64,000 bases of DNA from Pasteurellaceae bacterium. Its GTDB lineage: Bacteria > Pseudomonadota > Gammaproteobacteria > Enterobacterales > Pasteurellaceae. Each line of letters begins with the position of its first letter. The stretch's first letter is position 1. Positions 51,046 to 59,099 of the stretch are shown here, piece after piece. A program made the position numbers and the translations under genes. The notes beneath the pieces are model-generated. The model was not told where the DNA came from, ran no database searches, and saw only the letters and a program-made list of their open reading frames with translations. The stretch lies in the NCBI GenBank assembly GCA_900756155.1, contig CAAEJV010000033.1, positions 149,991 to 213,990 of the forward strand, read 5' to 3'.

Positions 51046-53058
51046 ATGAAACTCAATCCTCAACAACAACAGGCTGTCGAATATGTCAGCGGGCCTTGTT
51101 TGGTGCTGGCAGGCGCTGGCTCGGGCAAAACTCGTGTGATCATCAATAAGATTGCGCATTTGATTGAACACTGTGGTTATTTACCTAAACAGATCGCCGC
51201 TGTAACCTTTACCAACAAAGCTGCTCGTGAAATGAAAGAGCGTGTAGCCCATTCCATTGGTAAAGAAAAATCCAAAGGATTGATTGTTTCCACTTTCCAT
51301 ACCTTAGGTTTCGACATTATCAAACGGGAATATAAAGCCTTAGGCTTTAAATCGAATATGACCTTGTTTGATGAACATGATCAACTAGCCTTACTAAAAG
51401 AACTAACAGCGGATGTGTTGCAAGAGGACAAGGATTTACTGCGTGAATTAATCTCGGTTATTTCCAACTGGAAGAATGATTTGGTTTCGCCAAAACAGGC
51501 TTATGCCTTAGCGAAAGATGCCAAATATCAAACCTTTGCAAAATGTTATGAGCGTTATGCTACGCAAATCCGTGCTTACAATGCGTTGGATTTTGATGAT
51601 TTAATTATGTTGCCGACCTTGCTTTTCAAACAGAACGAAGAAGTGCGGTCAAAATGGCAGGAGAAAATCCGTTATTTGTTGGTGGATGAATACCAAGATA
51701 CCAATACCAGCCAATATGAACTGATTAAATTACTGGTAGGCGAGCGAGCTTGCTTTACGGTGGTGGGGGATGACGATCAATCCATTTATTCTTGGCGAGG
51801 TGCTCGACCGCAAAACATGGTGCGCTTGCGTGATGATTTTCCGCGTTTGCAAGTCATTAAATTAGAACAAAATTACCGTTCCACTCATCGTATTTTGCAT
51901 TGTGCTAACATTTTGATTGATAACAACGAGCACGTATTCGACAAAAAGCTTTTTTCCAATTTGGGCGAAGGTGAAAAATTACAAGTCATTGAAGCGAAAA
52001 ATGAAGAGCATGAAGCTGAACGCATTGTGGCGGAATTGATCGCTCATCGTTTTAGCCGTAAAACCAAATTTAAGGATTATGCGATTTTGTATCGCGGTAA
52101 CCATCAATCCCGCTTATTGGAAAAAGTGCTGATGCAAAACCGTATTCCATACAAAATTTCTGGTGGCACGTCTTTTTTCTCTCGTGCTGAAATTAAGGAC
52201 ATGATGGCCTACTTGCGCTTAGTGGTGAATCAAGATGATGATGCAGCTTTCTTGCGTATCGTAAATACCCCAAAACGAGAAATTGGTACTGCAACACTGC
52301 AAAAATTAGGCGAGTTGGCACAAGAAAAACATATCAGCTTATTTGAGGCGATTTTTGAGTTTGAACTGATGCAACGTGTGACACCGAAAGCCTATGATGC
52401 ATTACAAAAATTTGGTCGTTGGATTGTGGAGTTAAATGATCAAAGTTTACGTTCTGATCCTGAAACCGCTGTGCGTTCGTTACTTTCTTCATTGCATTAC
52501 GAAGAATATTTGTATGAGTATGCCACCAGCCCAAAAGCCGCCGAAATGCAGAGTAAAAACGTGGCAACCTTGTTCAGTTGGGTAGAGGATATGCTCAAAG
52601 GCGATGACGTGAATGAGCCGATGACTTTAAATCAAGTCGTCACGCGTTTAACCCTTCGAGATATGATGGAGCGAGGCGAAGACGATGACGAGAGCGATCA
52701 AGTGCAATTAATGACATTGCACGCCTCCAAAGGTTTAGAGTTTCCGCATGTGTATTTAATCGGTATGGAAGAGGGAATTCTGCCTCATCAAACCAGTATT
52801 GATGAAGACAATGTGGAGGAAGAGCGCCGTCTAGCCTATGTGGGGATTACGCGAGCACAACAAACGCTGACTTTTTCTCTTTGTCGTGAACGACGTCAGT
52901 TTGGCGAGTTAATTCGACCAGAGCCGAGTCGTTTCTTGGCTGAGTTGCCACAAGATGATGTGCAATGGGAAAAAGATAAGCCAAAACTAACGGCAGAGCA
53001 GAAGCAACAACAAACATCGAGTCAGCTCGATCGTTTACGGGCAATTTTAAAAGGCTAG
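51046..53058 (+). CDS. rep: ATP-dependent DNA helicase Rep
   Basis: The 670-residue SF1A helicase has Walker A GAGSGKT near 23-29, motif II VDEYQDTNTSQ, motif III DDDQSIYSWRGA, and the C-terminal VYLIGMEEGILPHQ and YVGITRAQQ motifs. Rep (3' to 5') clears replication forks. Size 670 and order after coaD match Rep over UvrD/PcrA. Ends in a USS-pair terminator region. Confidence 0.93.
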   Translation: MKLNPQQQQAVEYVSGPCLVLAGAGSGKTRVIINKIAHLIEHCGYLPKQIAAVTFTNKAAREMKERVAHSIGKEKSKGLIVSTFHTLGFDIIKREYKALGFKSNMTLFDEHDQLALLKELTADVLQEDKDLLRELISVISNWKNDLVSPKQAYALAKDAKYQTFAKCYERYATQIRAYNALDFDDLIMLPTLLFKQNEEVRSKWQEKIRYLLVDEYQDTNTSQYELIKLLVGERACFTVVGDDDQSIYSWRGARPQNMVRLRDDFPRLQVIKLEQNYRSTHRILHCANILIDNNEHVFDKKLFSNLGEGEKLQVIEAKNEEHEAERIVAELIAHRFSRKTKFKDYAILYRGNHQSRLLEKVLMQNRIPYKISGGTSFFSRAEIKDMMAYLRLVVNQDDDAAFLRIVNTPKREIGTATLQKLGELAQEKHISLFEAIFEFELMQRVTPKAYDALQKFGRWIVELNDQSLRSDPETAVRSLLSSLHYEEYLYEYATSPKAAEMQSKNVATLFSWVEDMLKGDDVNEPMTLNQVVTRLTLRDMMERGEDDDESDQVQLMTLHASKGLEFPHVYLIGMEEGILPHQTSIDEDNVEEERRLAYVGITRAQQTLTFSLCRERRQFGELIRPEPSRFLAELPQDDVQWEKDKPKLTAEQKQQQTSSQLDRLRAILKG

Positions 53059-53066
53059 AGATGATT

Positions 53067-53108
53067 AAAGTGCGGTAAGAAATTCATTTGTTTTTTCAAC
53101 CGCACTTT
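53067..53108 (+). terminator. USS-pair terminator after rep
   Basis: AAAGTGCGGT (53067-53076) and ACCGCACTTT (53099-53108) form a ten-base stem with a 22-nt loop. Confidence 0.7.
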
Positions 53109-53164
53109 ATTTACACAAAATGTAGATAAATCAAGCAACCAAAATCGCTTTTTCAAAAAATGAT

Positions 53165-53192
53165 TTGACATATTTTCAAAAAAACGTATTAT
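53165..53192 (+). promoter_or_regulatory. tRNA cluster promoter
   Basis: TTGACA (53165-53170) is perfect, and TATTAT (53187-53192) is 16 bases on, followed by a GC-rich discriminator (ACCGCCCAC) typical of stringently controlled stable-RNA promoters. The first tRNA begins 20 bases later. Confidence 0.7.
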
Positions 53193-53212
53193 ACCGCCCA
53201 CACACCGAATGT

Positions 53213-53306
53213 GGTGAGATGGCCGAGTAGGCTGAAGGCGCTCCCCTGCTAAGGGAGTATGGGGTCAAAAACTCCATCGAGGGTTCGAATCCCTCTCTCA
53301 CCGCCA
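53213..53306 (+). tRNA. tRNA-Ser (GCT), AGC/AGU codons
   Basis: 94 nt with a class II variable arm, acceptor GGTGAGA pairing with TCTCACC, TTCGAAT T-loop, encoded CCA. Anticodon GCT in the CTGCTAA loop. Confidence 0.97.
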
Positions 53307-53330
53307 TATGTTGTTAGTTTTATTTATTCT

Positions 53331-53407
53331 GCACCCGTAGCTCAGCTGGATAGAGTACTCGGCTACGAACCGAGCGGTCAGAGGTTCGAATCCTCTCGGG
53401 TGCGCCA
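53331..53407 (+). tRNA. tRNA-Arg (ACG), copy 1
   Basis: 77 nt, acceptor GCACCCG pairing with CGGGTGC, anticodon ACG in CTACGAA, TTCGAAT T-loop, encoded CCA. ACG is expected to be edited to ICG by TadA. The T-stem carries a G-C pair (53381/53395) that differs in copy 2. Confidence 0.97.
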
Positions 53408-53460
53408 TTTTAAATCGACTCTATCAGTTAAAATGGTTACGAAGAATAAAACATCACTAC

Positions 53461-53537
53461 GCACCCGTAGCTCAGCTGGATAGAGTACTCGGCTACGAAC
53501 CGAGCGGTCAAAGGTTCGAATCCTTTCGGGTGCGCCA
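53461..53537 (+). tRNA. tRNA-Arg (ACG), copy 2
   Basis: Same 77 nt as copy 1 apart from two compensating changes in the T-stem (A at 53511 pairing with T at 53525). 53 bases separate it from copy 1. Confidence 0.97.
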
Positions 53538-53592
53538 TCTTCTCTCTTCAAACTTTTCTTTTTATCAAAAACAACAACTACTACTAATTCAG

Positions 53593-54273
53593 TTATTTTT
53601 CTCGATCATCAATCGTTTTTAATAAATAATTTCCCTGTGCATCAGTAACACTTCTAAAACCGACATTCGTGATTTTATAAGGGAAATTTGTCTTATATTC
53701 GACGTTATCGTGGTGATGGCCATGGAAAACGTGTCTTACCCCTAATTTTTCAGCAAGCTCATTAATCACGCGAAATCCCATTGGATGAGGCTTCGGTGCT
53801 TCATGACAAATCAGAATATCGGCTTGTTTGTTTTCAATGGCTTCGATATCAGAAGGGAAAATAGACGTGCGATGGCGCAATGGTACACCGCCACGCCAAA
53901 TTTTTTCTTGAGGGCTATATTGGCAATAGTGGATAGGGTCAAAATACATTGGCTTGTTTGGTGGCATCCAGATTTGCCCACGGAATACGCCGCCTAAACC
54001 AGCAATACGTTGTCCTTGGATTTCAACAACACGATTATGCAAATTGCGCGATTTCCAATGTGTTCCCCAAATCGCCTCAAATGCGGCAACAGTTTTGCTG
54101 TCATGATTACCGTGAATAAACCAAATATCACAATGTTGTGCGAGTTTATCTAATTCATCAGGCGAAGAAAGTTGCAAGTCGCCCAAAATAATCAGAGCAA
54201 CGTTGTTGTTTTCTTGCACGAAAGGATAAAGATGTTCATAACTTCCGTGCGGATCGCCTGCGAATAAAAGCAT
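53593..54273 (-). CDS. Calcineurin-like metallophosphoesterase
   Basis: The 226-residue hydrolase has the metal-site motifs FAGDPHGS (residues 4-11), LGDLQ, GNHDS and the late GHHHDN. It is an orphan-type protein with unknown substrate. Its start is one base past the nadR stop on the same strand, so the two are cotranscribed. A role in NAD or nucleotide metabolism is inferred from that coupling only. Confidence 0.85.
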   Translation of the reverse strand: MLLFAGDPHGSYEHLYPFVQENNNVALIILGDLQLSSPDELDKLAQHCDIWFIHGNHDSKTVAAFEAIWGTHWKSRNLHNRVVEIQGQRIAGLGGVFRGQIWMPPNKPMYFDPIHYCQYSPQEKIWRGGVPLRHRTSIFPSDIEAIENKQADILICHEAPKPHPMGFRVINELAEKLGVRHVFHGHHHDNVEYKTNFPYKITNVGFRSVTDAQGNYLLKTIDDREK

Positions 54274-54274
54274 T

Positions 54275-55384
54275 TTATTTCTCGGTGGTCAATATGCGTT
54301 TTGTGTGTTGTAAACCTTCAAGTTCTTCATCATTTAACACTTTTTCTACAACAGATTTCACTTGGTTATAACGATCTAAATAACTTGGCGATTCAATTTC
54401 AATGTAAGGCACTTTGTATTTATCTAACAATTTCTTCAATAACTGTTGGAATTGTTGACGTTGTTTTTGGCTGCCTAGACTACGTAAGCCATCATCCACC
54501 CATTTTGTATTGTTTTTCAATAAAATGGTGACATCAAACGGGTATTCTTTGATCATAGAATCTAAGAACGGATGCGCCTTACCTTCGTATTGAATACAAA
54601 AAGCCTGTGTGGTAATGAAATCAGTATCAATAATCGCTACTTTATGGGCATGACGTACGGCATAATCAATATAGCGTTGGTGGCCTAGTGCCATTTGTGG
54701 ATAGTCAGAATATTGCATTGCTTGCTCATCGCCACCTAATTTTTCAAAGACATATTCCCGACCATATTCCCATGCAGAAGTGGTATTGAATACAGCAGCA
54801 AGCTTACTGACTAACACGCTTTTACCGCTACTTTCGCCACCCAAAATGGCAATGGTTTTTGCAAAGAATGGACGAACTTCTTTCGGAATGAATTTCCAAT
54901 ATTGGAAAGGGGTAGTACGAATTTTCGTTGCAGATACGTTAAAGAAAGAGCGATCAGGATCCACTAAAGAAACTTCAAGACCCAAGTATTTTTCGTATGG
55001 TGCTTTGTCTTGTGGTTCACTACTAAAAACCATCGTCGGGGTAAATTGTTTTTCTTCAAAGAGATTTTTTACCGCTTCACTCCAAGCTTGCCAACCATTC
55101 GGATAACTTGGAATGCCATCCTCAACTAAATGATGAATGAAAATTTGATTTTTTTGATATTTAAAGATTTGCTGCATCCAGCGAAGACGATCTTGTACCG
55201 TCGGCATACGCTTCATTTTACTATCATAAAACAGCTTTAAATCGCGTTCGGTATCGCTACAGACAATCACGTGAAGCTCATCCACTTTACTGAATGCTTC
55301 ATAAATCATATTAATATGGCCGGTGTGAACAGGGTAGAATTTTCCAAAAATCACACCCACTTTTTTATCGTGTTTGTTCGACAT
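54275..55384 (-). CDS. nadR: NadR: NMN adenylyltransferase and ribosylnicotinamide kinase
   Basis: The 369-residue product has the adenylyltransferase domain (GKFYPVHTGHINMI near 17-30) and a C-terminal kinase (P-loop GGESSGKSVLV about 180). It makes NAD from nicotinamide riboside and NMN, the V-factor route of Haemophilus. No helix-turn-helix precedes the catalytic part, so it is not a repressor as in E. coli. ATG 55384 follows GAAGGATA; a start at 55414 adds ten residues. First gene before the metallophosphoesterase. Confidence 0.94.
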   Translation of the reverse strand: MSNKHDKKVGVIFGKFYPVHTGHINMIYEAFSKVDELHVIVCSDTERDLKLFYDSKMKRMPTVQDRLRWMQQIFKYQKNQIFIHHLVEDGIPSYPNGWQAWSEAVKNLFEEKQFTPTMVFSSEPQDKAPYEKYLGLEVSLVDPDRSFFNVSATKIRTTPFQYWKFIPKEVRPFFAKTIAILGGESSGKSVLVSKLAAVFNTTSAWEYGREYVFEKLGGDEQAMQYSDYPQMALGHQRYIDYAVRHAHKVAIIDTDFITTQAFCIQYEGKAHPFLDSMIKEYPFDVTILLKNNTKWVDDGLRSLGSQKQRQQFQQLLKKLLDKYKVPYIEIESPSYLDRYNQVKSVVEKVLNDEELEGLQHTKRILTTEK

Positions 55385-55515
55385 AATGTATCCTTCGCTA
55401 AATCGCCACCGCATAGTGACAGTATAGCCCTATTTTATGCAATCTTTGTGCAAATAAAAACATTTTTCATTGAATGATTTTTTACCGTGACATTTTGCGT
55501 TATACTACAGCTTGC

Positions 55516-55682
55516 ATTCTCAGGGCAGGGTGAAATTCCCTACCGGTGGTAACAGCCCACGAGCACTTAAAAGTGCGGTCAATTTTGATTGTGTTTTACA
55601 AAATTGTTTCGCTTTGTCCTTTTAAGGTTAGCAGATTTGGTGAAATTCCAAAGCCGACAGTATAGTCTGGATGAAAGAGAAT
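55516..55682 (+). promoter_or_regulatory. FMN riboswitch (RFN element) upstream of ribB
   Basis: The conserved core blocks are present: CAGGGCAGGGTGAAATTCCC, ACCGGTGGTAA, AGCCCACGAGC, then GGTGAAATTCCAAAGCCGACAG and AGTCTGGATGAAAGAGA. P1 pairs ATTCTC (55516-55521) with GAGAAT (55677-55682). The variable arm between the blocks holds a full uptake sequence (55571-55579) in a small hairpin (GCACTT with AAGTGC). Expression platform: see the hairpin at 55685-55709. Confidence 0.95.
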
Positions 55683-55684
55683 AA

Positions 55685-55709
55685 AACGGATTGGGTTCCC
55701 AATTCCGTT
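55685..55709 (+). terminator. Riboswitch expression-platform hairpin
   Basis: AACGGATTGGG pairs with CCCAATTCCGTT with one bulged base and is followed by CTATTTATTT. It lies directly after the FMN aptamer, 66 bases before ribB, and probably stops transcription when FMN is bound. Confidence 0.65.
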
Positions 55710-55774
55710 CTATTTATTTGCATTTCTCAGCCCTGATTCTGGTTAATTTTAACGTAACAACAAAGGAAATTACG

Positions 55775-56422
55775 ATGAATCAGTCAATTTTATCTGCATT
55801 TGGTGCGACCGGCGAAGAACGGGTGATTAACGCATTAAACGCATTCAAACAAGGTAATGGTGTATTAGTATTGGATGATGAAGATCGCGAAAATGAAGGC
55901 GATTTAATTTTCCCAGCGGAAACCATTACGCCAGAACAAATGGCAAAACTTATTCGTTATGGCAGTGGTATTGTGTGTTTATGTATCACCGATGAACAAT
56001 GCAAACAGCTTGATTTGCCACCGATGGTTGAGCATAACAATAGCGTGAATAAAACCGCGTTTACTGTGACGATTGAAGCGGCAGAAGGTGTGTCAACAGG
56101 TGTATCGGCACAAGATCGTGTCACCACAATCAAAGCGGCGATTGCAGATCAGGCGAAACCGGCAGATCTTCACCGTCCTGGACATGTTTTCCCATTACGA
56201 GCGGCAGAAGGCGGCGTTTTAGCACGTCGAGGTCATACTGAAGCGTCCGTTGATTTAGCACGTTTAAGTGGTTTTAAACCGGCGGGTGTGATTTGTGAAA
56301 TCACAAATGATGATGGCACTATGGCTCGTGCACCAGAAATTATCGAATTTGCGAAAAAATTTGGTTATGCGGTATTAACAATCGAAGATTTAGTGGCATA
56401 TCGTCAAAAACATCATTGCTAA
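55775..56422 (+). CDS. ribB: 3,4-dihydroxy-2-butanone 4-phosphate synthase
   Basis: The 215-residue enzyme makes the four-carbon unit of riboflavin from ribulose 5-phosphate. Family motif LDDEDRENEGDL near residue 35 and RRGHTEASVDLARLSG. AAAGGAAAT precedes ATG 55775; a longer frame from 55691 overlaps the riboswitch platform. The upstream FMN riboswitch gives end-product feedback. Single-domain RibB. Confidence 0.96.
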   Translation: MNQSILSAFGATGEERVINALNAFKQGNGVLVLDDEDRENEGDLIFPAETITPEQMAKLIRYGSGIVCLCITDEQCKQLDLPPMVEHNNSVNKTAFTVTIEAAEGVSTGVSAQDRVTTIKAAIADQAKPADLHRPGHVFPLRAAEGGVLARRGHTEASVDLARLSGFKPAGVICEITNDDGTMARAPEIIEFAKKFGYAVLTIEDLVAYRQKHHC

Positions 56423-56439
56423 TTAAATACTCAGAAAAA

Positions 56440-56480
56440 AAAGTGCGGTCAGAAAATCTGTTAAATTCTGACCGCACTTT
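56440..56480. terminator. USS-pair terminator between ribB and dusA
   Basis: AAAGTGCGGTCAGAA (56440-56454) and TTCTGACCGCACTTT (56466-56480) form a 15-base perfect stem with an 11-nt loop between convergent genes. Confidence 0.93.
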
Positions 56481-56493
56481 ACATTTTATAGAT

Positions 56494-57480
56494 TTAATTG
56501 GTTTCCACAAAGCTTAATGCTGTTTCAACCACTTCAATGCCCGCGCCTTGTTTAAAGGCATTTTCACTTAGATAGCGTCGCCATTGTCTTGCCCCTTTGC
56601 AGTTTTGAAATGTACCGAGCATATGTCGAACGATATGATTTAGATAAACACCTTGGTTAAGTTGTTTTTCTATATAAGGGAACATGGCTTCCACTGCTTG
56701 TCTTGGTGTGACGATATCTGCATTGGCATCAAAAAGCATTTGATCAACATAGCCCAACAATGACGGATTTTGATAAGCCTCACGCCCAACCATCACCCCA
56801 TCCACAAATTGCAAATGATGTTTCATTTCTTCGATGGTTTTAATGCCGCCATTAATTGCAATGGTCAACTGCGGGAAGTCTTTTTTCAATTGATAAACAC
56901 GATCATAATCCAAAGGGGGAATCTCGCGATTCTCTTTTGGGCTTAATCCTGAAAGCCAGGCTTTTCGTGCATGAACAATAAATTCTTGGCAGCCTGCATG
57001 ATGGACTTTTTCGATAAAGTCGCAGAGAAATTCATAGCTATCCAAATCATCAATGCCAATACGCGTTTTCACGGTGACAGGAATATTCACGACACCTTGC
57101 ATTTCTGCAATACATTCTGCTACTAAATCTGCTTTTGCCATTAAGCAAGCACCAAACATACCATTTTGCACGCGATCAGAAGGGCAGCCCACATTCAGAT
57201 TAATTTCATGATAGCCTCTTTCTTCGGCTAATTTGGCACAATGTTTAAGCTGTGCGGGATCGCTTCCACCGAGTTGTAGGGCAACCGGGTTTTCTTGCAA
57301 ATCAAAATCTAAATGATCGTATTTAGCATGAATAATGGCGGGAGCTGTGACCATTTCAGTATAAAGCAACGCATTTTTACTAAATTGACGATGAAAATAG
57401 CGACAATGGCGTGTCGTCCAATCTAACATTGGCGCAACGGAAAAGCGTCCACGATAAAAGTGCGGTTGGTTTTCTGACAT
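56494..57480 (-). CDS. dusA: tRNA-dihydrouridine synthase A
   Basis: The 328-residue flavoenzyme reduces uridines 20/20a in the D-loop. FMN-barrel start APMLDWTTRHCRYFHR, catalytic cysteine in NVGCPSDRVQNG, VTVKTRIGIDD, INGGIKT and VGREAYQNPSLL support DusA rather than DusB or DusC. It follows the ClC gene after three bases. One USS near 57462. Confidence 0.93.
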   Translation of the reverse strand: MSENQPHFYRGRFSVAPMLDWTTRHCRYFHRQFSKNALLYTEMVTAPAIIHAKYDHLDFDLQENPVALQLGGSDPAQLKHCAKLAEERGYHEINLNVGCPSDRVQNGMFGACLMAKADLVAECIAEMQGVVNIPVTVKTRIGIDDLDSYEFLCDFIEKVHHAGCQEFIVHARKAWLSGLSPKENREIPPLDYDRVYQLKKDFPQLTIAINGGIKTIEEMKHHLQFVDGVMVGREAYQNPSLLGYVDQMLFDANADIVTPRQAVEAMFPYIEKQLNQGVYLNHIVRHMLGTFQNCKGARQWRRYLSENAFKQGAGIEVVETALSFVETN

Positions 57481-57483
57481 ATT

Positions 57484-58869
57484 TTATTTCTCTTGAATCT
57501 TGTTACGACGAAGATCTTCTGCTTGTTGTTCCTGCATTCGTTGACGGAAACGTCCAGCTGCAAAGTGGTAAAAAGGTTTCGGACTAAATTGGCGCGAAAT
57601 TATGGAGGCAATGATACTGGAAATCAAGAGCCAAATCAGCACAGGTTGAGCCCCCGTCATTTCCATCACTACTACGCTTGCTGTCACAGGGGATTGTGTT
57701 CCACCTGCTAAAAAGGCCGCCATACATAAAATGACGAGGAAACGTTGATCAACCATGCCATTGCTGATTTCCCATAACATAGTGCCAATGCCTGCACCGG
57801 TAGTGAGAGATGGCGTAAAAATTCCGCCCGCGATACCATTCCAATACGTCGTAACTGTTGCGAAGAGTTTTAGTATCCCCACTTCAGGCGAAACAAGTTG
57901 TCCTTCCAATGCTCTGGCGACCACATTATAACCAGTTCCATAAGTTTGCCCTTCGCTGTAAGTGCCCATCGCGGCAAGTACTAAACCGAGCAATAAAGCA
58001 ATGTAAATAGGGTGTTTGTGAATCCAATCACGCCATTTGAGTGGAGACAGTCCTGCTAATCCTTTTGCAAGGAGTCGCCCAAATATACCGCCCAGTACGC
58101 CACAGACGACACCACAAATAGCAAGCCAAAGATATAAATAGGGAATAGCTGTTGCACCTTTATAGGCAGGAAAGTAAGGGCTATTGCCTTGAATCGCCAC
58201 TAAAATAAAACCCGCTGCTAATACCCCAAGTAATACGCGGCGTTCCCAGCGTAACATCACGCCTCGACCCAATTCTTCAATGGCAAAAATCACCCCAGCC
58301 AAAGGGGCATTAAATGCGGCAGCAAGACCACCTGCCGCACCGGTTGCGACGAGTTCATTCGTACTTAATCCACGGAAAGCAAAGTTATATTTACGACAGA
58401 AATTTCCCCAACTCAGCATAACAGCAGCACCGACTTGAACAGAAGGACCTTCACGCCCAACAGACGCACCGATAACCATTGCAAAAAAAGTAAGCGGAAT
58501 TTTCCAAATGGTTTGGTGAAATTTAACCAGTTTCGTTTTATAGCCATTGTAAGGAAGATTAATGGAGGCAATCACTTGTGGAATACCGCTACCACCAACA
58601 TAAGGCGTGTATTTAGCGGTAAACCAGGTGAGAAAAGCAAGACCAAGCGGTAAAACAATCCAAACGGCGAGAGGGTATTTGGCAGACCAATAGGCATTAA
58701 ATTCAAGTCCGATATCGGCTAGCTTGGCAAATCCAAAGGAAAAAAGGGCAACAAATGTCGCACCAATCAGTAAACATACGAATTCGAGTGTTTTATGAGA
58801 GATACGATGCGTTTGTCGAAGTTTTTTATGATAGAAATAACGTAAATGAAAAATGAATGAACGTAACAT
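57484..58869 (-). CDS. clcA: ClC-family H+/Cl- exchange transporter
   Basis: The 461-residue membrane protein has the ClC motifs GGSGIPQV, GREGPSVQVGA (gating Glu) and GGIFTPSLTTGAGIG. An EE pair in FAIEELGRG lies where the internal proton glutamate Glu203 sits in E. coli ClcA, so exchange rather than channel activity is expected. The ATG at 58869 is preferred; the frame extends to a TTG at 58884. It lies upstream of dusA with a three-base gap. Confidence 0.9.
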   Translation of the reverse strand: MLRSFIFHLRYFYHKKLRQTHRISHKTLEFVCLLIGATFVALFSFGFAKLADIGLEFNAYWSAKYPLAVWIVLPLGLAFLTWFTAKYTPYVGGSGIPQVIASINLPYNGYKTKLVKFHQTIWKIPLTFFAMVIGASVGREGPSVQVGAAVMLSWGNFCRKYNFAFRGLSTNELVATGAAGGLAAAFNAPLAGVIFAIEELGRGVMLRWERRVLLGVLAAGFILVAIQGNSPYFPAYKGATAIPYLYLWLAICGVVCGVLGGIFGRLLAKGLAGLSPLKWRDWIHKHPIYIALLLGLVLAAMGTYSEGQTYGTGYNVVARALEGQLVSPEVGILKLFATVTTYWNGIAGGIFTPSLTTGAGIGTMLWEISNGMVDQRFLVILCMAAFLAGGTQSPVTASVVVMEMTGAQPVLIWLLISSIIASIISRQFSPKPFYHFAAGRFRQRMQEQQAEDLRRNKIQEK

Positions 58870-59099
58870 AATGATTGCCAACAAAATAATCCTGTTTGAA
58901 ATTATAAAAGCCTAGTCACAGACAGGCAATTGATTTGGAAAAGTGCGGTAAAACTAAATGAATTAAACATCTTGAAGAGAATGTATTAAATGTAAAGATG
59001 GGATGGAATAAATTATTTTAAAATCATATAATTATAGAAAATCTCTTAAGTTAAGTCAGAATTCACTACACTTAGATCAATAATTATAAGGATTCTATT

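Noticed and set aside
53213..53537. tRNA cluster as an integration site for a mobile element
   Set aside because: No integrase, direct repeat of a tRNA 3' end beyond the duplicate gene, or cargo genes lie next to it.
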